NCBI RefSeq assembly: GCF_001902295.1
Contig: NZ_CP018335.1
Span: 744,001 to 808,000, forward strand
DNA length: 64,000 nt
Direction: 5' to 3'
Source: Clostridium kluyveri
GTDB lineage: Bacteria; Bacillota; Clostridia; Clostridiales; Clostridiaceae
Positions within the stretch are counted from its first letter, which is position 1. Every line of letters begins with the position of its first letter. The notes beneath the pieces are model-generated. The model was not told where the DNA came from. It saw only the letters and a program-made list of their open reading frames with translations, and did not search any database. The position numbers were made by a program, and so were the translations under genes. Below are positions 9,049-17,584 of the stretch, one piece after another.

Positions 9049-9139
9049 TATTCGGTGCATCTTATTAAAAGGCGTATTAGAGTTATATAGTTTTTACATC
9101 TATGCTAGTTAATGTTTATTATTAATTTGCTCTCGATTG

Positions 9140-9430
9140 CAGGATGTTTCAAATTTAAAGAAGGAATGTGTGCAGAGTGTAATGCAATTGCAAATATAAT
9201 AACCCATGGAGAAAGTAAAATTGATAAAAGTGGTTGCTATTGTACAAGATGGAAGCGCACGTTCGCTTTGTGGAGCGTGTAGAGAATATATGATGCAGTT
9301 AGATAAAGATAGTTCTGAAATAGAAATATTAATAGATTATAAGACCAGAAAAACTGTTAGATTAAAATATTTAATTCCTATAAATTCACTACAATGTGTA
9401 CAATCAGGTATAATAAGGCTATACAAATGA
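9140..9430 (+). pseudogene. Cytidine-deaminase-like fragment, frameshifted
   Basis: The first frame contains GMCAECNAIANIITHGESKIDK, the CAE zinc/proton-shuttle motif of the cytidine/blasticidin deaminase family. The second frame continues VVAIVQDG..SLCGACREYMMQ, the C-x-x-C zinc motif (CGACRE), and ends after LIPI. A frameshift near 9228 separates them, and the N-terminal 45 or so residues expected before the CAE motif are missing or unrecognisable. The first metal ligand is Cys rather than His, as in CDA-type enzymes. Probably dead. Its 3' end runs into a dispersed repeat (9385-9588). Confidence 0.65.
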
Positions 9431-9588
9431 TTATGGAGATTCTATTATACCAACTGTAGAGCCAGTAAAAAAAGATATGGAGCTTTAGGAACAGAAGGAT
9501 AGAAAGAAATATATATGTAATCTATGTAAAGTATTTGTAATTCTACACTTATGTGATATATAATTAAACAAGTGAACAATTGTAACTA
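9385..9588 (+). repeat. Dispersed repeat, copy 1 (deletion derivative of an IS1595-like end)
   Basis: This ~200 bp segment matches 32,876-33,216 at both ends. The left shares AAATTCACT..CAAT.TGTA and GGCTATACAAATGATTATGG; the right shares GTATTTGTAATTCTACACTT and ATGTGATATATAATTAAACA. The middle ~130 bp present in the other copy, which encodes a zinc-finger transposase N-terminus, is missing here. It looks like a non-autonomous internal-deletion copy. Confidence 0.6.
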
Positions 9589-9616
9589 ATAACCCATTAA
9601 GATTAAGGGGGAAACC

Positions 9617-9958
9617 ATGCAATTTAAGAAAATACATATTATTGGCGGACCAGGAAGTGGAAAGTCATATATGGCAAAGTTAACTTTTAAAGAAGCATGT
9701 AATATTATAAACAGTAATAAAATAGAGAGGATACTTTGCGTAGAAGATTCTAAGGAAGAAGATTGGGGGAGACCCAAAAGTAAAGGGGTAGTAGAATCAA
9801 GAATTGCGCTTTTTGAATGTGAACGTGATGTTGGTGTAAAGTCTATTGCTCCAATGGTTGTGATAACGGAAGATGGAGTTTTGGAGATTAGTTCTAAGAA
9901 TAAAGAATTGATTTTTAATTTTAATAACGGTATGAAATATAGAATTGTTCTTTCTTAA
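9617..9958 (+). CDS. Small P-loop protein, FlaR/adenylate-kinase-like N-terminus on an unknown C-terminus
   Basis: 113 residues with a good site (AAGGGGGAAACC-ATG). It starts KKIHIIGGPGSGKSYMAKL, the Walker A region of FlaR/topology-modulation kinases, but after about residue 24 the expected AMP-kinase fold does not follow. The rest (ERILCVEDSKEEDWGRPKS, VESRIALFECERDVGVKSI, APMVVITEDGVLEISS) is not something I recognise. The family is usually about 170-180 residues, so this may be a chimera of two gene fragments that happens to keep one frame. No Walker B is visible. It is followed by a clear hairpin terminator. Expression is possible; function is unknown. Confidence 0.5.
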   Translation: MQFKKIHIIGGPGSGKSYMAKLTFKEACNIINSNKIERILCVEDSKEEDWGRPKSKGVVESRIALFECERDVGVKSIAPMVVITEDGVLEISSKNKELIFNFNNGMKYRIVLS

Positions 9959-10545
9959 TTATACAGGTTCGGTTATAGCCTTTAATATGGCTGCCAATGC
10001 GGGAAACCGCAAATAAAAATTAATATCATGTGTATGTCAAAGGCACTTAGTTAAATCTAGGTGTCTTTTGATATGTGTAAATATTTATTTAACCTGTACA
10101 AAATAATACCATAACAATTGATGGATATAATACATAACGAAGTATACATACTATCCTCTGGGCATTGAGGATACATAAGGCTGTGTCCATGGTTGCAGGG
10201 CACATTAAATATAGATGCAACCGCAACACTAAATCCAATAAATAAACTCTTTACACACAACGCAGGCATCCTTTATTCAGGATGTCTACTTTTATATTAT
10301 TTACAAATAGTTATTACATAGGACATTGGATTGTAACAAATACTGTGTATAATAAGTATTGTAAATGGCTTATGAATTAGTTTCCCACCATATGCATGTT
10401 TACGCTAGTGTCCTATAGTTGCAGGGCACGTTAAACTCAAATGCAACTGACAGAAGTTTATATGTTAAATTGATCTCCTTTTAGATAATGATTAACAATG
10501 TTATCAAAAGTAAGTACCCGTCACCTGGGTGCTTATTTTTTTTAT
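9959..10545 (+). other. Tandem hairpin/terminator units without genes
   Basis: Unit 1 has AGCC..GGCT, a GCGG-GAAA-CCGC tetraloop hairpin (about 10,000) and a terminator at 10,038-10,072 (AAAGGCACTTA/TAGGTGTCTTT). Unit 2 has TGTGTCC..GGTTGCAGGGCAC and GGTTGCA..TGCAACC (10,182-10,226), then GGCATCC..GGATGTC (10,263-10,290). Unit 3 repeats GTGTCC..AGTTGCAGGGCAC and AGTTGCA..TGCAACT (10,410-10,447), then AAGTACCC/GGGTGCTT plus T8 (10,512-10,544). Units 2 and 3 share GTTGCAGGGCAC and its partner in order, so they are duplicates of one structured RNA. No known riboswitch core was recognised. Confidence 0.5.
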
Positions 10546-10693
10546 TTCAAGAAGTTAATGGAATATTGTGAATAACCCGTGGATCAATAGGAAATGAGGT
10601 GGTAATAACAGTTAATAAAAATGTATAAAAAACCATAGAAATCCATTAATTATTTTATATATTTCTGGTACTCTAGTATTAGAGGTGAAAATA

Positions 10694-11064
10694 ATGTATT
10701 CTATAGGAAAATTCGCCGAAAAATTAGGTGTTACAATACAAACATTAAGAAATTGGGATAAAAAAGGAAATTAAGTCCTATAAAGTTGGATAGTGGACAT
10801 AGAAGGTATATAGAAGAACATTTATTGAAGGCTTTAAATTATAATAGGCCTAAGTTTCAGAAAATGTGGGATTTAATATTATCTAATCAAGTTGAAGGAA
10901 TTATTATAGCTTATAAAGATAGATTTGCAAGATTTGGATATGACTTCTTTGAAACTATGTGTAAAAGATTTAATATGGAGATTGTTATTATGAATAAAGC
11001 AGAAGAAAAAACATATGCTTTCTTAATCTATACAAAATATAAAAAATTCCTGCTTATACCATAA
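10694..11064 (+). pseudogene. IS607-type serine recombinase (TnpA) remnant
   Basis: The start is good (AGAGGTG before ATG). The MerR-like HTH is clear: MYSIGKFAEKLGVTIQTLRNWDKKG. The frame then shifts to LSPIKLDSGHRRYIEEH, and after a deletion continues FQKMWDLILSNQVEGIIIAYKDRFARFGYDFFE, which is the end of the IS607 resolvase domain; the catalytic Ser segment is lost. IS607 enzymes normally have about 200 residues and lie before a tnpB gene; none is present here. The IS3 element begins about 100 bp downstream. Confidence 0.7.
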
Positions 11065-11235
11065 ACTATTAACGGGTCTTTAACTTTTTGATTTTTGTAT
11101 GGTAAATATAACACATAATGCTTAATTAAAGTTGTACTGCTATGTACTGCTAGTCTATATCTCTTAAGCCCCTAAATAAACTTGGACAATTATATCTATA
11201 TTTATTATAATGTAGAAAGTGATTGGAGGCAAACT

Positions 11236-11559
11236 ATGAAAGGAAAAAGTTATACAAAAGAATTAAAAGAAGAGGTATTAAGAGAAGTGAAAGAAGTAGG
11301 AAATGTTTCACTGGTATCAAGAAGGCATGGGATCTCAAAATCAACTATATTTACGTGGATAAAGAATTCTAAGGATGAGATTAAAGTTAAGCCTGGTAGA
11401 AAAGCTTTGGTTGAGGGAGAAAAAGAACTTGAAAATGAGTTAACAGAAGTAACAAAAGAGAATGATCATCTAAAAAAATTGTTAGGAGAAAAAGATTTAG
11501 AAGTAGCAATTCTTAGAGACTTAATAAAAAAATCAAACCCTCAATTAAAGAAAAAGTAG
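11236..11559 (+). CDS. IS3 OrfA (HTH, leucine-zipper protein)
   Basis: 107 residues from the ATG at 11,236, which has GGAGG 7 nt upstream; an in-frame ATG at 11,182 lies in the element end and lacks a site. Residues 1-50 form the HTH_Tnp_1 domain (YTKELKEEVLREVKEVGNVSLVSRRHGISKSTIFTWIK). Residues 60-100 are a Glu/Lys-rich heptad region suited to dimerisation. OrfA binds the IS ends and represses. The frame overlaps OrfB, with which it is fused by frameshifting. Confidence 0.88.
   Translation: MKGKSYTKELKEEVLREVKEVGNVSLVSRRHGISKSTIFTWIKNSKDEIKVKPGRKALVEGEKELENELTEVTKENDHLKKLLGEKDLEVAILRDLIKKSNPQLKKK
11526..11532 (+). promoter_or_regulatory. Programmed -1 frameshift site A-AAA-AAA
   Basis: The heptamer A AAA AAA lies in the right phase of OrfA (ATA AAA AAA) near its end, and the -1 frame is open into OrfB. 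This is the canonical IS3 arrangement for making the OrfAB transposase. Confidence 0.8.
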
Positions 11560-12485
11560 AAATAGCTAAAAAATATATAGATCAAGGATACAATGCAGTA
11601 TTTGTACTTAAAGTAGTTAAACTCGGAAGATCAACATATTACTATAATTTAAGCGTAGAAGGCAAAGAAAAGGCTAGACCTAAAGGTGGAAAGCCAAAAG
11701 GATACAGTATAAACGTAGATGGTGAGAAAGTATGCGATGATCAGATTAAGGAATTTATTTTGGAGGCCATTGATGGGGATGCTATTAACTATGGATATAG
11801 AAAAATAACTTACCATCTAAGAAAATATTATAATCTTGTGATTAATCACAAGAAGGTTTATCGGCTTTGCAAAGAGCTCAGAATACTTAAAGACCAGAGA
11901 ATAATTAAAGCTAAAATAAAGAGAAATATTGCAGTTAACAGAACTATAACAGGCTCAAATCAACTATGGGAAATGGATATAAAATATGGCTACATAGAAG
12001 GTGAAGATAAGTTCTTCTACTTACTAAATTTAATTGATATCTTTGATAGGAGCATTATAGATTACCACATGGGTTTACACTGTGAGGCTAAAGATGCTAC
12101 AGCACTACTGAGAAAGTGCTTAATAAGAAGAAACTTGTTTGAGGAAGGCTCTAAAAAGCCAGTAATAAGAACAGACAACGGGCCTCAGTTTATAAGTCAT
12201 AAATTTGATGAATGCTGTGAAGGACTTAAAACTGAACATGAGAGAATACCAGTGAAGACGCCAAATAAAAACGCACATGTGGAATCATTTCACAGAATAC
12301 TTGAGGATGAGTGTTTAAAAATTAATGAATTTCAAAGCTATGCGGAAGCATACAAAATAGTAAATGAATTTATGGAATTCTACAATAATAGGAGATTACA
12401 TTCAAGTTTAAGATTTATGGCTCCACATGAATTTTATAACCTTTATTTTGGAGAAAACCTAACAAATATTCAAATAAGGGTCTAA
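11526..12485 (+). CDS. IS3 OrfB transposase (DDE integrase domain)
   Basis: The frame runs open from the slip site, so the protein is probably made only as the OrfAB fusion of about 416 residues. HTH_21 region: GYRKITYHLRKYYNLVINHKKVYRLCKE. Integrase core: WEMDIKYGYI (first D), VIRTDNGPQFIS (second D) and HVESFHRILEDECL (E), then FYNNRRLHSSL. All catalytic residues are present and no stop interrupts it, so this element may still be active. Confidence 0.88.
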   Translation, partial: KKIKPSIKEKVEIAKKYIDQGYNAVFVLKVVKLGRSTYYYNLSVEGKEKARPKGGKPKGYSINVDGEKVCDDQIKEFILEAIDGDAINYGYRKITYHLRKYYNLVINHKKVYRLCKELRILKDQRIIKAKIKRNIAVNRTITGSNQLWEMDIKYGYIEGEDKFFYLLNLIDIFDRSIIDYHMGLHCEAKDATALLRKCLIRRNLFEEGSKKPVIRTDNGPQFISHKFDECCEGLKTEHERIPVKTPNKNAHVESFHRILEDECLKINEFQSYAEAYKIVNEFMEFYNNRRLHSSLRFMAPHEFYNLYFGENLTNIQIRV

Positions 12486-12608
12486 ATTTAAAAGAAATGA
12501 AGAATTTATTAGATTCTGTCCAAAACGAGGGGGTTAATCCGATATTTCCTTTATAGAATGTAAGAGTTTCCAATATACATACTGGAAAATTATACATGCG
12601 GAATGTAG

Positions 12609-13025
12609 GTTACACCTAACGAAGCTGAGGTTATTAAAAATATTACCGGATTTGACATTGGAGGATACAAGCATGAATTAACTGATAATGATATTAGACA
12701 TATGCTGAATAGACATGGTAATCCTAATGGAGAAGCAAGAAAAGGACAAATTGCCATTACCTCTAATGACATCAAACAAATTCCAAATATAATTAATAAT
12801 TATGATTATATCAAAAAGGGAAATTTAAATAGGAAAAACCAGACGATAGTTTACATGAAAGATATCAAGGGAATGGTCTATTACGTGGAAGTTATAAGTG
12901 AATCTAAGAATACATTGTCTAGTAAAACAATGTGGAAGAAGCCTTCTGTAACTGTCAATGACAGTACCAGAGGTACTTCCCTGACATTAGACGTCCAAAC
13001 AACCGGGTACAGCCTGAAGTTATAA
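12609..13025 (+). pseudogene. Phage Barnase/EndoU/RelE-like nuclease domain fragment (PBECR type)
   Basis: The frame begins without a start right after the IS3 end and reads TPNEAEVIKNITGFDIGGY, DNDIRHMLNRHGNPNGEARKGQIAI, DIKQIPNIINNYDYI, QTIVYMKDIKGMVYYVEVISE and TMWKKP. This is the pattern of the C-terminal nuclease domains that phage and mobile-element polyvalent or MuF proteins carry (catalytic His in HxxNRHG). The parent protein would be much larger, so only the domain remains. Its 3' end overlaps, in another frame, a second piece of the same protein class, so the original gene has lost sequence here. Confidence 0.6.
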
Positions 13026-13294
13026 GAAGTAAATTGGCCGGAGATATACCAACTATATCCCATGAAATAGGGCACCATCTTGACAAGCTGTATAGATTAA
13101 ATGCTCTAGTTAAAAGTAATTCTAAATTCAATGGAGAAATTATGAGTCTAGGAGAAGAACAAGCTAAATTACAAAAACTAGATGCTGACGGACAAAGAAG
13201 TGAGGGCATAGCTGAGCTTGCTAGAAAATATCTAACTGATGAAGATTTAAGTAATATTACGTTTGCTAATACTTTTGAAAAAAATGCTGGATAA
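12963..13294 (+). pseudogene. Large polyvalent phage protein metallopeptidase fragment
   Basis: The frame reads YFPDIRRPNNRVQPEVIRSKLAG, then IPTISHEIGHHLDKLY, a zincin HEIGH motif, and EGIAELARKYLTDE, typical of the zinc peptidase-like segment of large polyvalent proteins of phages and conjugative elements. No ATG or ribosome site suits a 110-residue protein. It overlaps the nuclease fragment in a different frame and stops abruptly at KNAG. The two belong to one decayed gene of phage or element origin that the IS3 element borders. Confidence 0.6.
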
Positions 13295-13402
13295 AAACCT
13301 CTTAAAATCCATGCAAGAGTTTAAAAATAACTACTCAAATTATTTAAATGCTAGTTCAGGTAATTGAGCTTAATATTATATAAGAATTACACTCAAGTCA
13401 GA

Positions 13403-13558
13403 ATGTGCTTTATGATGGTTCTATTAAGTGCTTTTGAAGTAATTACTGGCTTATATTACTGGAAGAAAGGAAAAGTAAATGACGGGAAAGTGTATATTTT
13501 TGTTGGAATATTTGTTTTTATCATTTTTACAAGTGTGACTATAATAACTTTGTTTTAA
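13403..13558 (+). CDS. Small two-TM hypothetical, possibly an N-truncated DUF3953 protein
   Basis: 51 residues from ATG 13,403 (or 64 from a TTG at 13,364; neither has a clear ribosome site). Two hydrophobic helices, MVLLSAFEVITGLYY and IFVGIFVFIIFTSVTII, flank a WKKGKVNDGK loop. The helix-loop-helix with ..YWKKGK..DGK..IFVGIF resembles the end of DUF3953 membrane proteins. The lack of a start signal suggests a remnant. Confidence 0.3.
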   Translation: MCFMMVLLSAFEVITGLYYWKKGKVNDGKVYIFVGIFVFIIFTSVTIITLF

Positions 13559-13658
13559 TTATATTGTTAGATTATCTTTATTTAGAAAGAATAAAAACTT
13601 ATACTGATTATATAAGTAAAAAATTATGTATTAATATATAAATGGAGGGATATTTTCA

Positions 13659-13865
13659 ATGAATCCAGATGACGATCCTAAATATTGGAAATTAGGAGTT
13701 TTTTACTATAATCCAGATAATTCTTCGGAATTTGTTGATAAGAGAAGAGGCATAGGAGGTACTATTAATTTTGGTAGTAAACTCGGCAGACGCATATTTG
13801 CACTTCTATTTGTACCTATTGTCATAGTAATATTACTATTTATTATTATTGCATTTTTTAAATAA
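13659..13865 (+). CDS. Small DUF5808-like membrane protein
   Basis: 68 residues; GGAGGG lies 11 nt before the ATG. Residues 1-45 show the DUF5808 pattern DPKYWKLGVFYYNPDNSSEFVDKR..G.GGTINFG. Residues 46-67 are one transmembrane helix (IFALLFVPIVIVILLFIII). Such domains often sit at the C-terminus of larger integral membrane proteins, but here it stands alone with a good start. Function is unknown. Intact and likely expressed. Confidence 0.7.
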   Translation: MNPDDDPKYWKLGVFYYNPDNSSEFVDKRRGIGGTINFGSKLGRRIFALLFVPIVIVILLFIIIAFFK

Positions 13866-14010
13866 ACAATAGATTATCAAAATAATTCACAACATTCTTA
13901 ACTTGTGTCACAAGTGAAAGATTATGTGAGTTACAGTTATTTCAAGGTAGATATTGATAATCAATCAAGTAAGTGCTATAATTAATAAAATTAGTTTAGA
14001 GGGTGATATT

Positions 14011-14268
14011 ATGCCAGAGGCTATTCTGAACAATAAAAGTAATAAGTCTGCTATAATTTGTTTAATACTATCTGTCTTGTTATTTCTTTTTGCTGGATTA
14101 TTGCATACAATTTTAGGGAATGTCTTTATAGTTATTCCTATTCTTACTATTGTTTTTGCTGTCTTAAGTCTTGTAAAATCCGATAGAGATGGGCTGAGCT
14201 CAGTTGGAATATTGGGAATTATGATAGGAGCAATTTATGTAGGAATGTTTATATATCAACATTTATAG
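14011..14268 (+). CDS. Small three-TM protein of unknown function
   Basis: 85 residues from the ATG at 14,011 with GAGGGTGAT upstream; the frame also opens 57 nt earlier at a TTG without a site. After a polar head (MPEAILNNKSNKSA) come three hydrophobic segments: IICLILSVLLFLFAGLL, VFIVIPILTIVFAVLSL and VGILGIMIGAIYVGMFI. The layout resembles DUF4190-type small membrane proteins but I could not name the family. It stands alone between other small membrane genes. Confidence 0.6.
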   Translation: MPEAILNNKSNKSAIICLILSVLLFLFAGLLHTILGNVFIVIPILTIVFAVLSLVKSDRDGLSSVGILGIMIGAIYVGMFIYQHL

Positions 14269-14436
14269 CATTTAAATTAATATTTATTAGGTATTGATAA
14301 TCAACCAGTACTTATTTTTCTTAAAAGTTAGGAAAGCGTTCTACGAGTAAAAACTTATATAACATAACACATTAAGAGTTTTGGAGAAATCTAAGACTTT
14401 TTTTAATGCTAAAAAATAACTATGGGGAGGTCTGGA

Positions 14437-14601
14437 ATGGAGAATGAAATATTTAAAATGGCAGTTAACCAGGGGATATGGGCGGCACTCTTTGTAGTGC
14501 TGCTTTTTAAGGTGAAGGAAGGTATTGCAGAAAATACAAATAATACAACTGTTGTAAAAGACAAAGCAATACAGAATACTTCTATTGCTCAAACCGAGTA
14601 A
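14437..14601 (+). CDS. BhlA/UviB-family holin-like peptide
   Basis: 54 residues, preceded by GGGGAGG. It starts MENEIFKMAVNQGIWAALFVVLLF, the conserved first half of the BhlA/UviB (bacteriocin UviB, phage holin-like) family: short acidic head, one membrane helix with W and A residues. The second half should be a charged coiled coil (FK..KEGIAENT..VKDKA); here it is short and irregular, so a deletion is possible. In Clostridium such peptides lie in prophage lysis or bacteriocin loci, in keeping with the phage scraps upstream. Confidence 0.7.
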   Translation: MENEIFKMAVNQGIWAALFVVLLFKVKEGIAENTNNTTVVKDKAIQNTSIAQTE

Positions 14602-14706
14602 AACATTAAAATAACATGAATTTTATATATGTTTGTCACAATATACAATTATAATTATAATGTATTATACCTGTGTATAATAAATATTTGGGGTTTAGGA
14701 GCGACT

Positions 14707-14742
14707 AAATATAGTGGTATTAACAGGCCACTATATTTTTTA
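14707..14742 (+). terminator. Rho-independent terminator after the UviB-like gene
   Basis: AAATATAGTGG pairs with CCACTATATTT over TATTAACAGG and is followed by TTTATT. Confidence 0.7.
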
Positions 14743-14830
14743 TTATAGCTTATTTACATATACTGTAAAATAATGTGTTATATATTTATAAGATTAATTT
14801 CCTAAGTTTATTATTCTTTGCAATCTAAAA

Positions 14831-14867
14831 CAACAAAAGCCCTGGTATTTTGCCATGGCTTTTGTTG
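14831..14867. terminator. Strong 15-bp hairpin
   Basis: CAACAAAAGCCCTGG pairs with CCATGGCTTTTGTTG around TATTTTG, with A/T-rich flanks on both sides. The AAAAGCCCTGG arm recurs in the terminator at 17,366, so the two may share an origin. Confidence 0.5.
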
Positions 14868-15318
14868 ATTGGAACTATTGAAACGATATTAAAGAAGTAC
14901 ACAATATTTTTATGAACATGAATTATTATGCCCAATTCACTATATTTAAAACAAAAGAGAGCTTTATATCTAAAATATTATATATTTATGAGGTCAACTT
15001 CCTAAATATAATTCTTTACAACTCAATATAAGCTTAATTCTTCCAAATTTACGCTCCAAATGGCATGGTTATCACTCAATCATACTATTTTTGATAGCAA
15101 GGCTTATTTTCTTAGCAATTATATTATCGTTTATTAACAAAAGATAGTGATGCTTTCTACATATGAGGTAAAATTTGTTATAGAATAAAATACATAGAAG
15201 ATCTAAGTCAAACAGAATATACGGCTGAATGATAAAACAAAATATACATTTAGATAATAAATATATTTTTAAAATCATAAATATATTTTATATATGCTCA
15301 AAAATAGAGGAGGATAAC

Positions 15319-15996
15319 ATGAAGAGCTTGGATATATTTTCCTTGATTTTAGGCTATGCGGTAGTACCTAGCTTATATTATAGAGGTTTTTCGAATAAAA
15401 TAATTAAAAAAGCTCCTACAAAAGATAAGGTTATTGCTTTAACCTTTGATGATGGACCTAGTCCACAATATACACCAAGACTTTTAGATGTACTTAAAAA
15501 GAATAATGTAAAATGCACGTTTTTTGTTCTTGCAGAAAATGCACAAAAGTATCCAGATATAATTAAGCGTATTGAAGATGAGGGACATTACATTGGACTT
15601 CATTCACTAAAGCATAGAAATGCAATTTTTTCATTACCGCACCAAACACGAAAAAATTTTTCTAAAGCTTTAAACATTATGGATAATTTAGGAATAAAAG
15701 TTGAATTTTTCAGACCTCCATGGGGGATATTTAATCCGTCAACAAATTATTATGCTAAAGCTAATAACTTAAAGGTTATTCTTTGGTCCATTCATGCTAT
15801 GGATTGGAGCAGATGGGTAACTGAAGATTATATAAAGAACAAACTTATAAACAATATAAAATCTGGTGACATTATATTATTACACGATGGCAGAGGATCT
15901 AAAAATTCACCTATGAAAACAATAGGAGCTTTGCAAACTGTTTTACCTGTTCTCAAGAGAAAGGGATATAGATTTATTCTTGCTAAGGATTTATAA
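15319..15996 (+). CDS. Polysaccharide deacetylase (NodB fold), membrane-anchored
   Basis: 225 residues from the ATG at 15,319 (GGAGGATAAC upstream; the frame opens 30 codons earlier at an ATG without a site). An N-terminal hydrophobic stretch may anchor it. NodB motifs: TFDDGPSPQYT (metal Asp pair), GLHSLKHRN (HSxxH-like), FFRPPWGIF and ILWSIHAMDWSRW, ending IILLHDGRG. Such enzymes remove acetyl groups from peptidoglycan GlcNAc/MurNAc or other envelope sugars. Arrangement and length resemble YkoP/YxkH-type Bacillus proteins. Intact and monocistronic. Confidence 0.85.
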   Translation: MKSLDIFSLILGYAVVPSLYYRGFSNKIIKKAPTKDKVIALTFDDGPSPQYTPRLLDVLKKNNVKCTFFVLAENAQKYPDIIKRIEDEGHYIGLHSLKHRNAIFSLPHQTRKNFSKALNIMDNLGIKVEFFRPPWGIFNPSTNYYAKANNLKVILWSIHAMDWSRWVTEDYIKNKLINNIKSGDIILLHDGRGSKNSPMKTIGALQTVLPVLKRKGYRFILAKDL

Positions 15997-16044
15997 ATGT
16001 AAAGTTATGATTTTAAAATATATACCATTAAAAGGCTGTATATT

Positions 16045-16500
16045 TTATTGAGAGTATAGAGGATATCTATTTTTAAGTATAGTAAAATCTCTTATATTCA
16101 TTAGTAGTTTAGGATTATTAGTTATTATACCATCAACACCTAAATTGATTAACTTACGCATAGAAGTTTCGTTGTTAACTGTCCAAACATATATTTTTTT
16201 ATTAGAATTATGGATGTTTTCAACTAAATTTTTTGTTACTAAATTTTCTTTTATACTATAAAAATTTACATCTATTGAATATAAATTAATATAAGGATTG
16301 GTTGTTATATAACTTGTATTAACATTGGGATCTAATTTTTTTATATTAGTTAGAATAGCATAATTTGAAGATTGAATAATACAGTGACTAATTAAATCAT
16401 TTTCTTTAATAATATGAATAACTTTATTCGTTAAACTAATAGTGTCGCCATAAGGCTTAATATATATAATTAAATTAAGTTTTTTGCTAACAATAATTTA
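16045..16500 (-). pseudogene. Glycerophosphodiester phosphodiesterase C-terminal remnant
   Basis: The minus strand encodes LNLIIYIKPYGDTIS, ENDLISHCIIQSSNYAILTNIKKLDP, NKKIYVWTVNNETSMRKLINLGVDGIITNNPKLL and a plausible C-terminus. These are the middle and end of the GDPD TIM barrel (the WTVN and GVDGIITN-P motifs are diagnostic). The N-terminal HRG catalytic segment is absent, an in-frame TAA stands at the 5' border and there is no start codon. The remnant lies between two deacetylase genes that read the other way. Confidence 0.7.
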
Positions 16501-16543
16501 TGTACGCTTATATAAAAATTTAATTATTTAGAGGGTGTGTAAA

Positions 16544-17221
16544 TTGAAAATCAGAAAACATTATTCTATAGTTTGTTTGATGTTCTTAAGTATTTTTTTG
16601 ATAAACAATTGTATAGGTCTTCAATATAATAATAGATTGAATGTTAAAGCAGCATCAAATACAGAGCATGATGAAAAGGTAATATATTTAACTTTTGATG
16701 ATGGGCCAAGTATAATAACAGATAAAATTCTTGATATATTAAAAGCCAATAATGTAAAGGCAATATTTTTTTTAATAGGGAATCAAATTGAGGAAAACAA
16801 ATCAACTGTAAAAAGAATATATGATGAAGGACATGGGATAGGGCTTCATACTTACAGTCATAAAATTAAGAAAATATATTCTAGTCAGGATGCTTTTATA
16901 AAAGAAATGAATAATACACGTGAAGAGATAAATAGTGTTATTGGAATAAGGCCTGATATAATAAGGTTTCCCCAAGGCAGCAGGAAGCATTTAAGTAAAA
17001 ATATGCTTGAGAAATTGAATAAATATAACTATAGAGTATATGATTGGAACATAGTTACTTCAGATGGAATAAAGGCAAAAACTCCACCAGCAAAGCTTTT
17101 TAAGGAAGCTACAGGAGATAAAGATAAACCTAATCCTATTATATTACTTATGCATTGTGATTATATGCATAAAAATACATGTAAAGCTTTGCCTAAAATA
17201 ATAAATTATTTAAAAACATAA
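16544..17221 (+). CDS. Secreted polysaccharide deacetylase, C-terminally short
   Basis: 225 residues from the TTG at 16,544 (GAGGG 8 nt upstream; a GTG at 16,535 overlaps the site). Residues 1-35 form a signal peptide (RKHYSIVCLMFLSIFLINNCIG). NodB domain: YLTFDDGPS, GLHTYSHK, IRFPQGSRKHL, VYDWNIVTSDG and ILLMHCDYMHKNTCKALP. It is a close paralogue of the gene at 41,438 but stops about 30 residues earlier, at INYLKT, right after the last barrel helix. The FPQGS in place of FPGGS near the active site and the shortened tail hint at reduced constraint; all metal-binding motifs remain. Confidence 0.8.
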   Translation: MKIRKHYSIVCLMFLSIFLINNCIGLQYNNRLNVKAASNTEHDEKVIYLTFDDGPSIITDKILDILKANNVKAIFFLIGNQIEENKSTVKRIYDEGHGIGLHTYSHKIKKIYSSQDAFIKEMNNTREEINSVIGIRPDIIRFPQGSRKHLSKNMLEKLNKYNYRVYDWNIVTSDGIKAKTPPAKLFKEATGDKDKPNPIILLMHCDYMHKNTCKALPKIINYLKT

Positions 17222-17365
17222 AAAGTTGACCCAAGGTCAGCTAAAAATTTGAAAGGAGTAATAGCATTTAATAGTATGAACAAAATTTTGAAGTTGCATA
17301 CAATGTATAGAAAACAATTTTAATTTAAATGCAAGGTATTCTTTAAATAAAATAAAAATTTTTAT

Positions 17366-17398
17366 AATAAAAGCCCTGGCAGCACCAGAGCTTTTATT
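17366..17398 (+). terminator. Rho-independent terminator
   Basis: AATAAAAGCCCTGG pairs with CCAGAGCTTTTATT across CAGCA. It lies 145 nt after the deacetylase and probably ends that transcript. Confidence 0.55.
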
Positions 17399-17584
17399 AA
17401 TTGAGGTAACACATAATGAGTAAGATATTAGAAGGATTCTAGTTATGCATTAGTATTATAACCAATTCACCATATTTTATATTTATTTTCCAAATATCCA
17501 TCCAATTACCTAGAGTATTTTTTATAGAAATGTACAAACTTTAAGTATAAGCAGTAAAGATTACTATGTAAAGGAGTGTTAACT

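Larger units (their letters stand above)
11169..12533 (+). mobile_element. IS3-family insertion sequence
   Basis: Contains orfA, a slippery site and orfB. The ends are related inverted sequences: CCCCT..TTGGACAA at 11,169-11,190 and TTCTGTCCAAAACGAGGGG at 12,514-12,532. Length near 1.37 kb fits the family. Flanks are an IS607 scrap on the left and a phage-gene scrap on the right, so the target gene is not clear. Exact ends are approximate. Confidence 0.75.
14602..15318. other. Gene-free stretch with two hairpin terminators
   Basis: About 700 nt without a supported gene. It has strong hairpins at 14,707-14,742 and 14,831-14,867; the rest is AT-rich. A weak open frame on the minus strand (15,072-15,278) has no start signal and no recognisable motif. 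Confidence 0.5.

Noticed and set aside
9959..10545. Known riboswitch (c-di-GMP, cobalamin, TPP) in the tandem hairpins
   Set aside because: None of the core motifs of these classes is present in order.
15072..15278. Minus-strand 68-codon frame rich in Leu/Ile/Phe
   Set aside because: No ribosome site; composition is what AT-rich non-coding DNA gives, with no recognisable motif.
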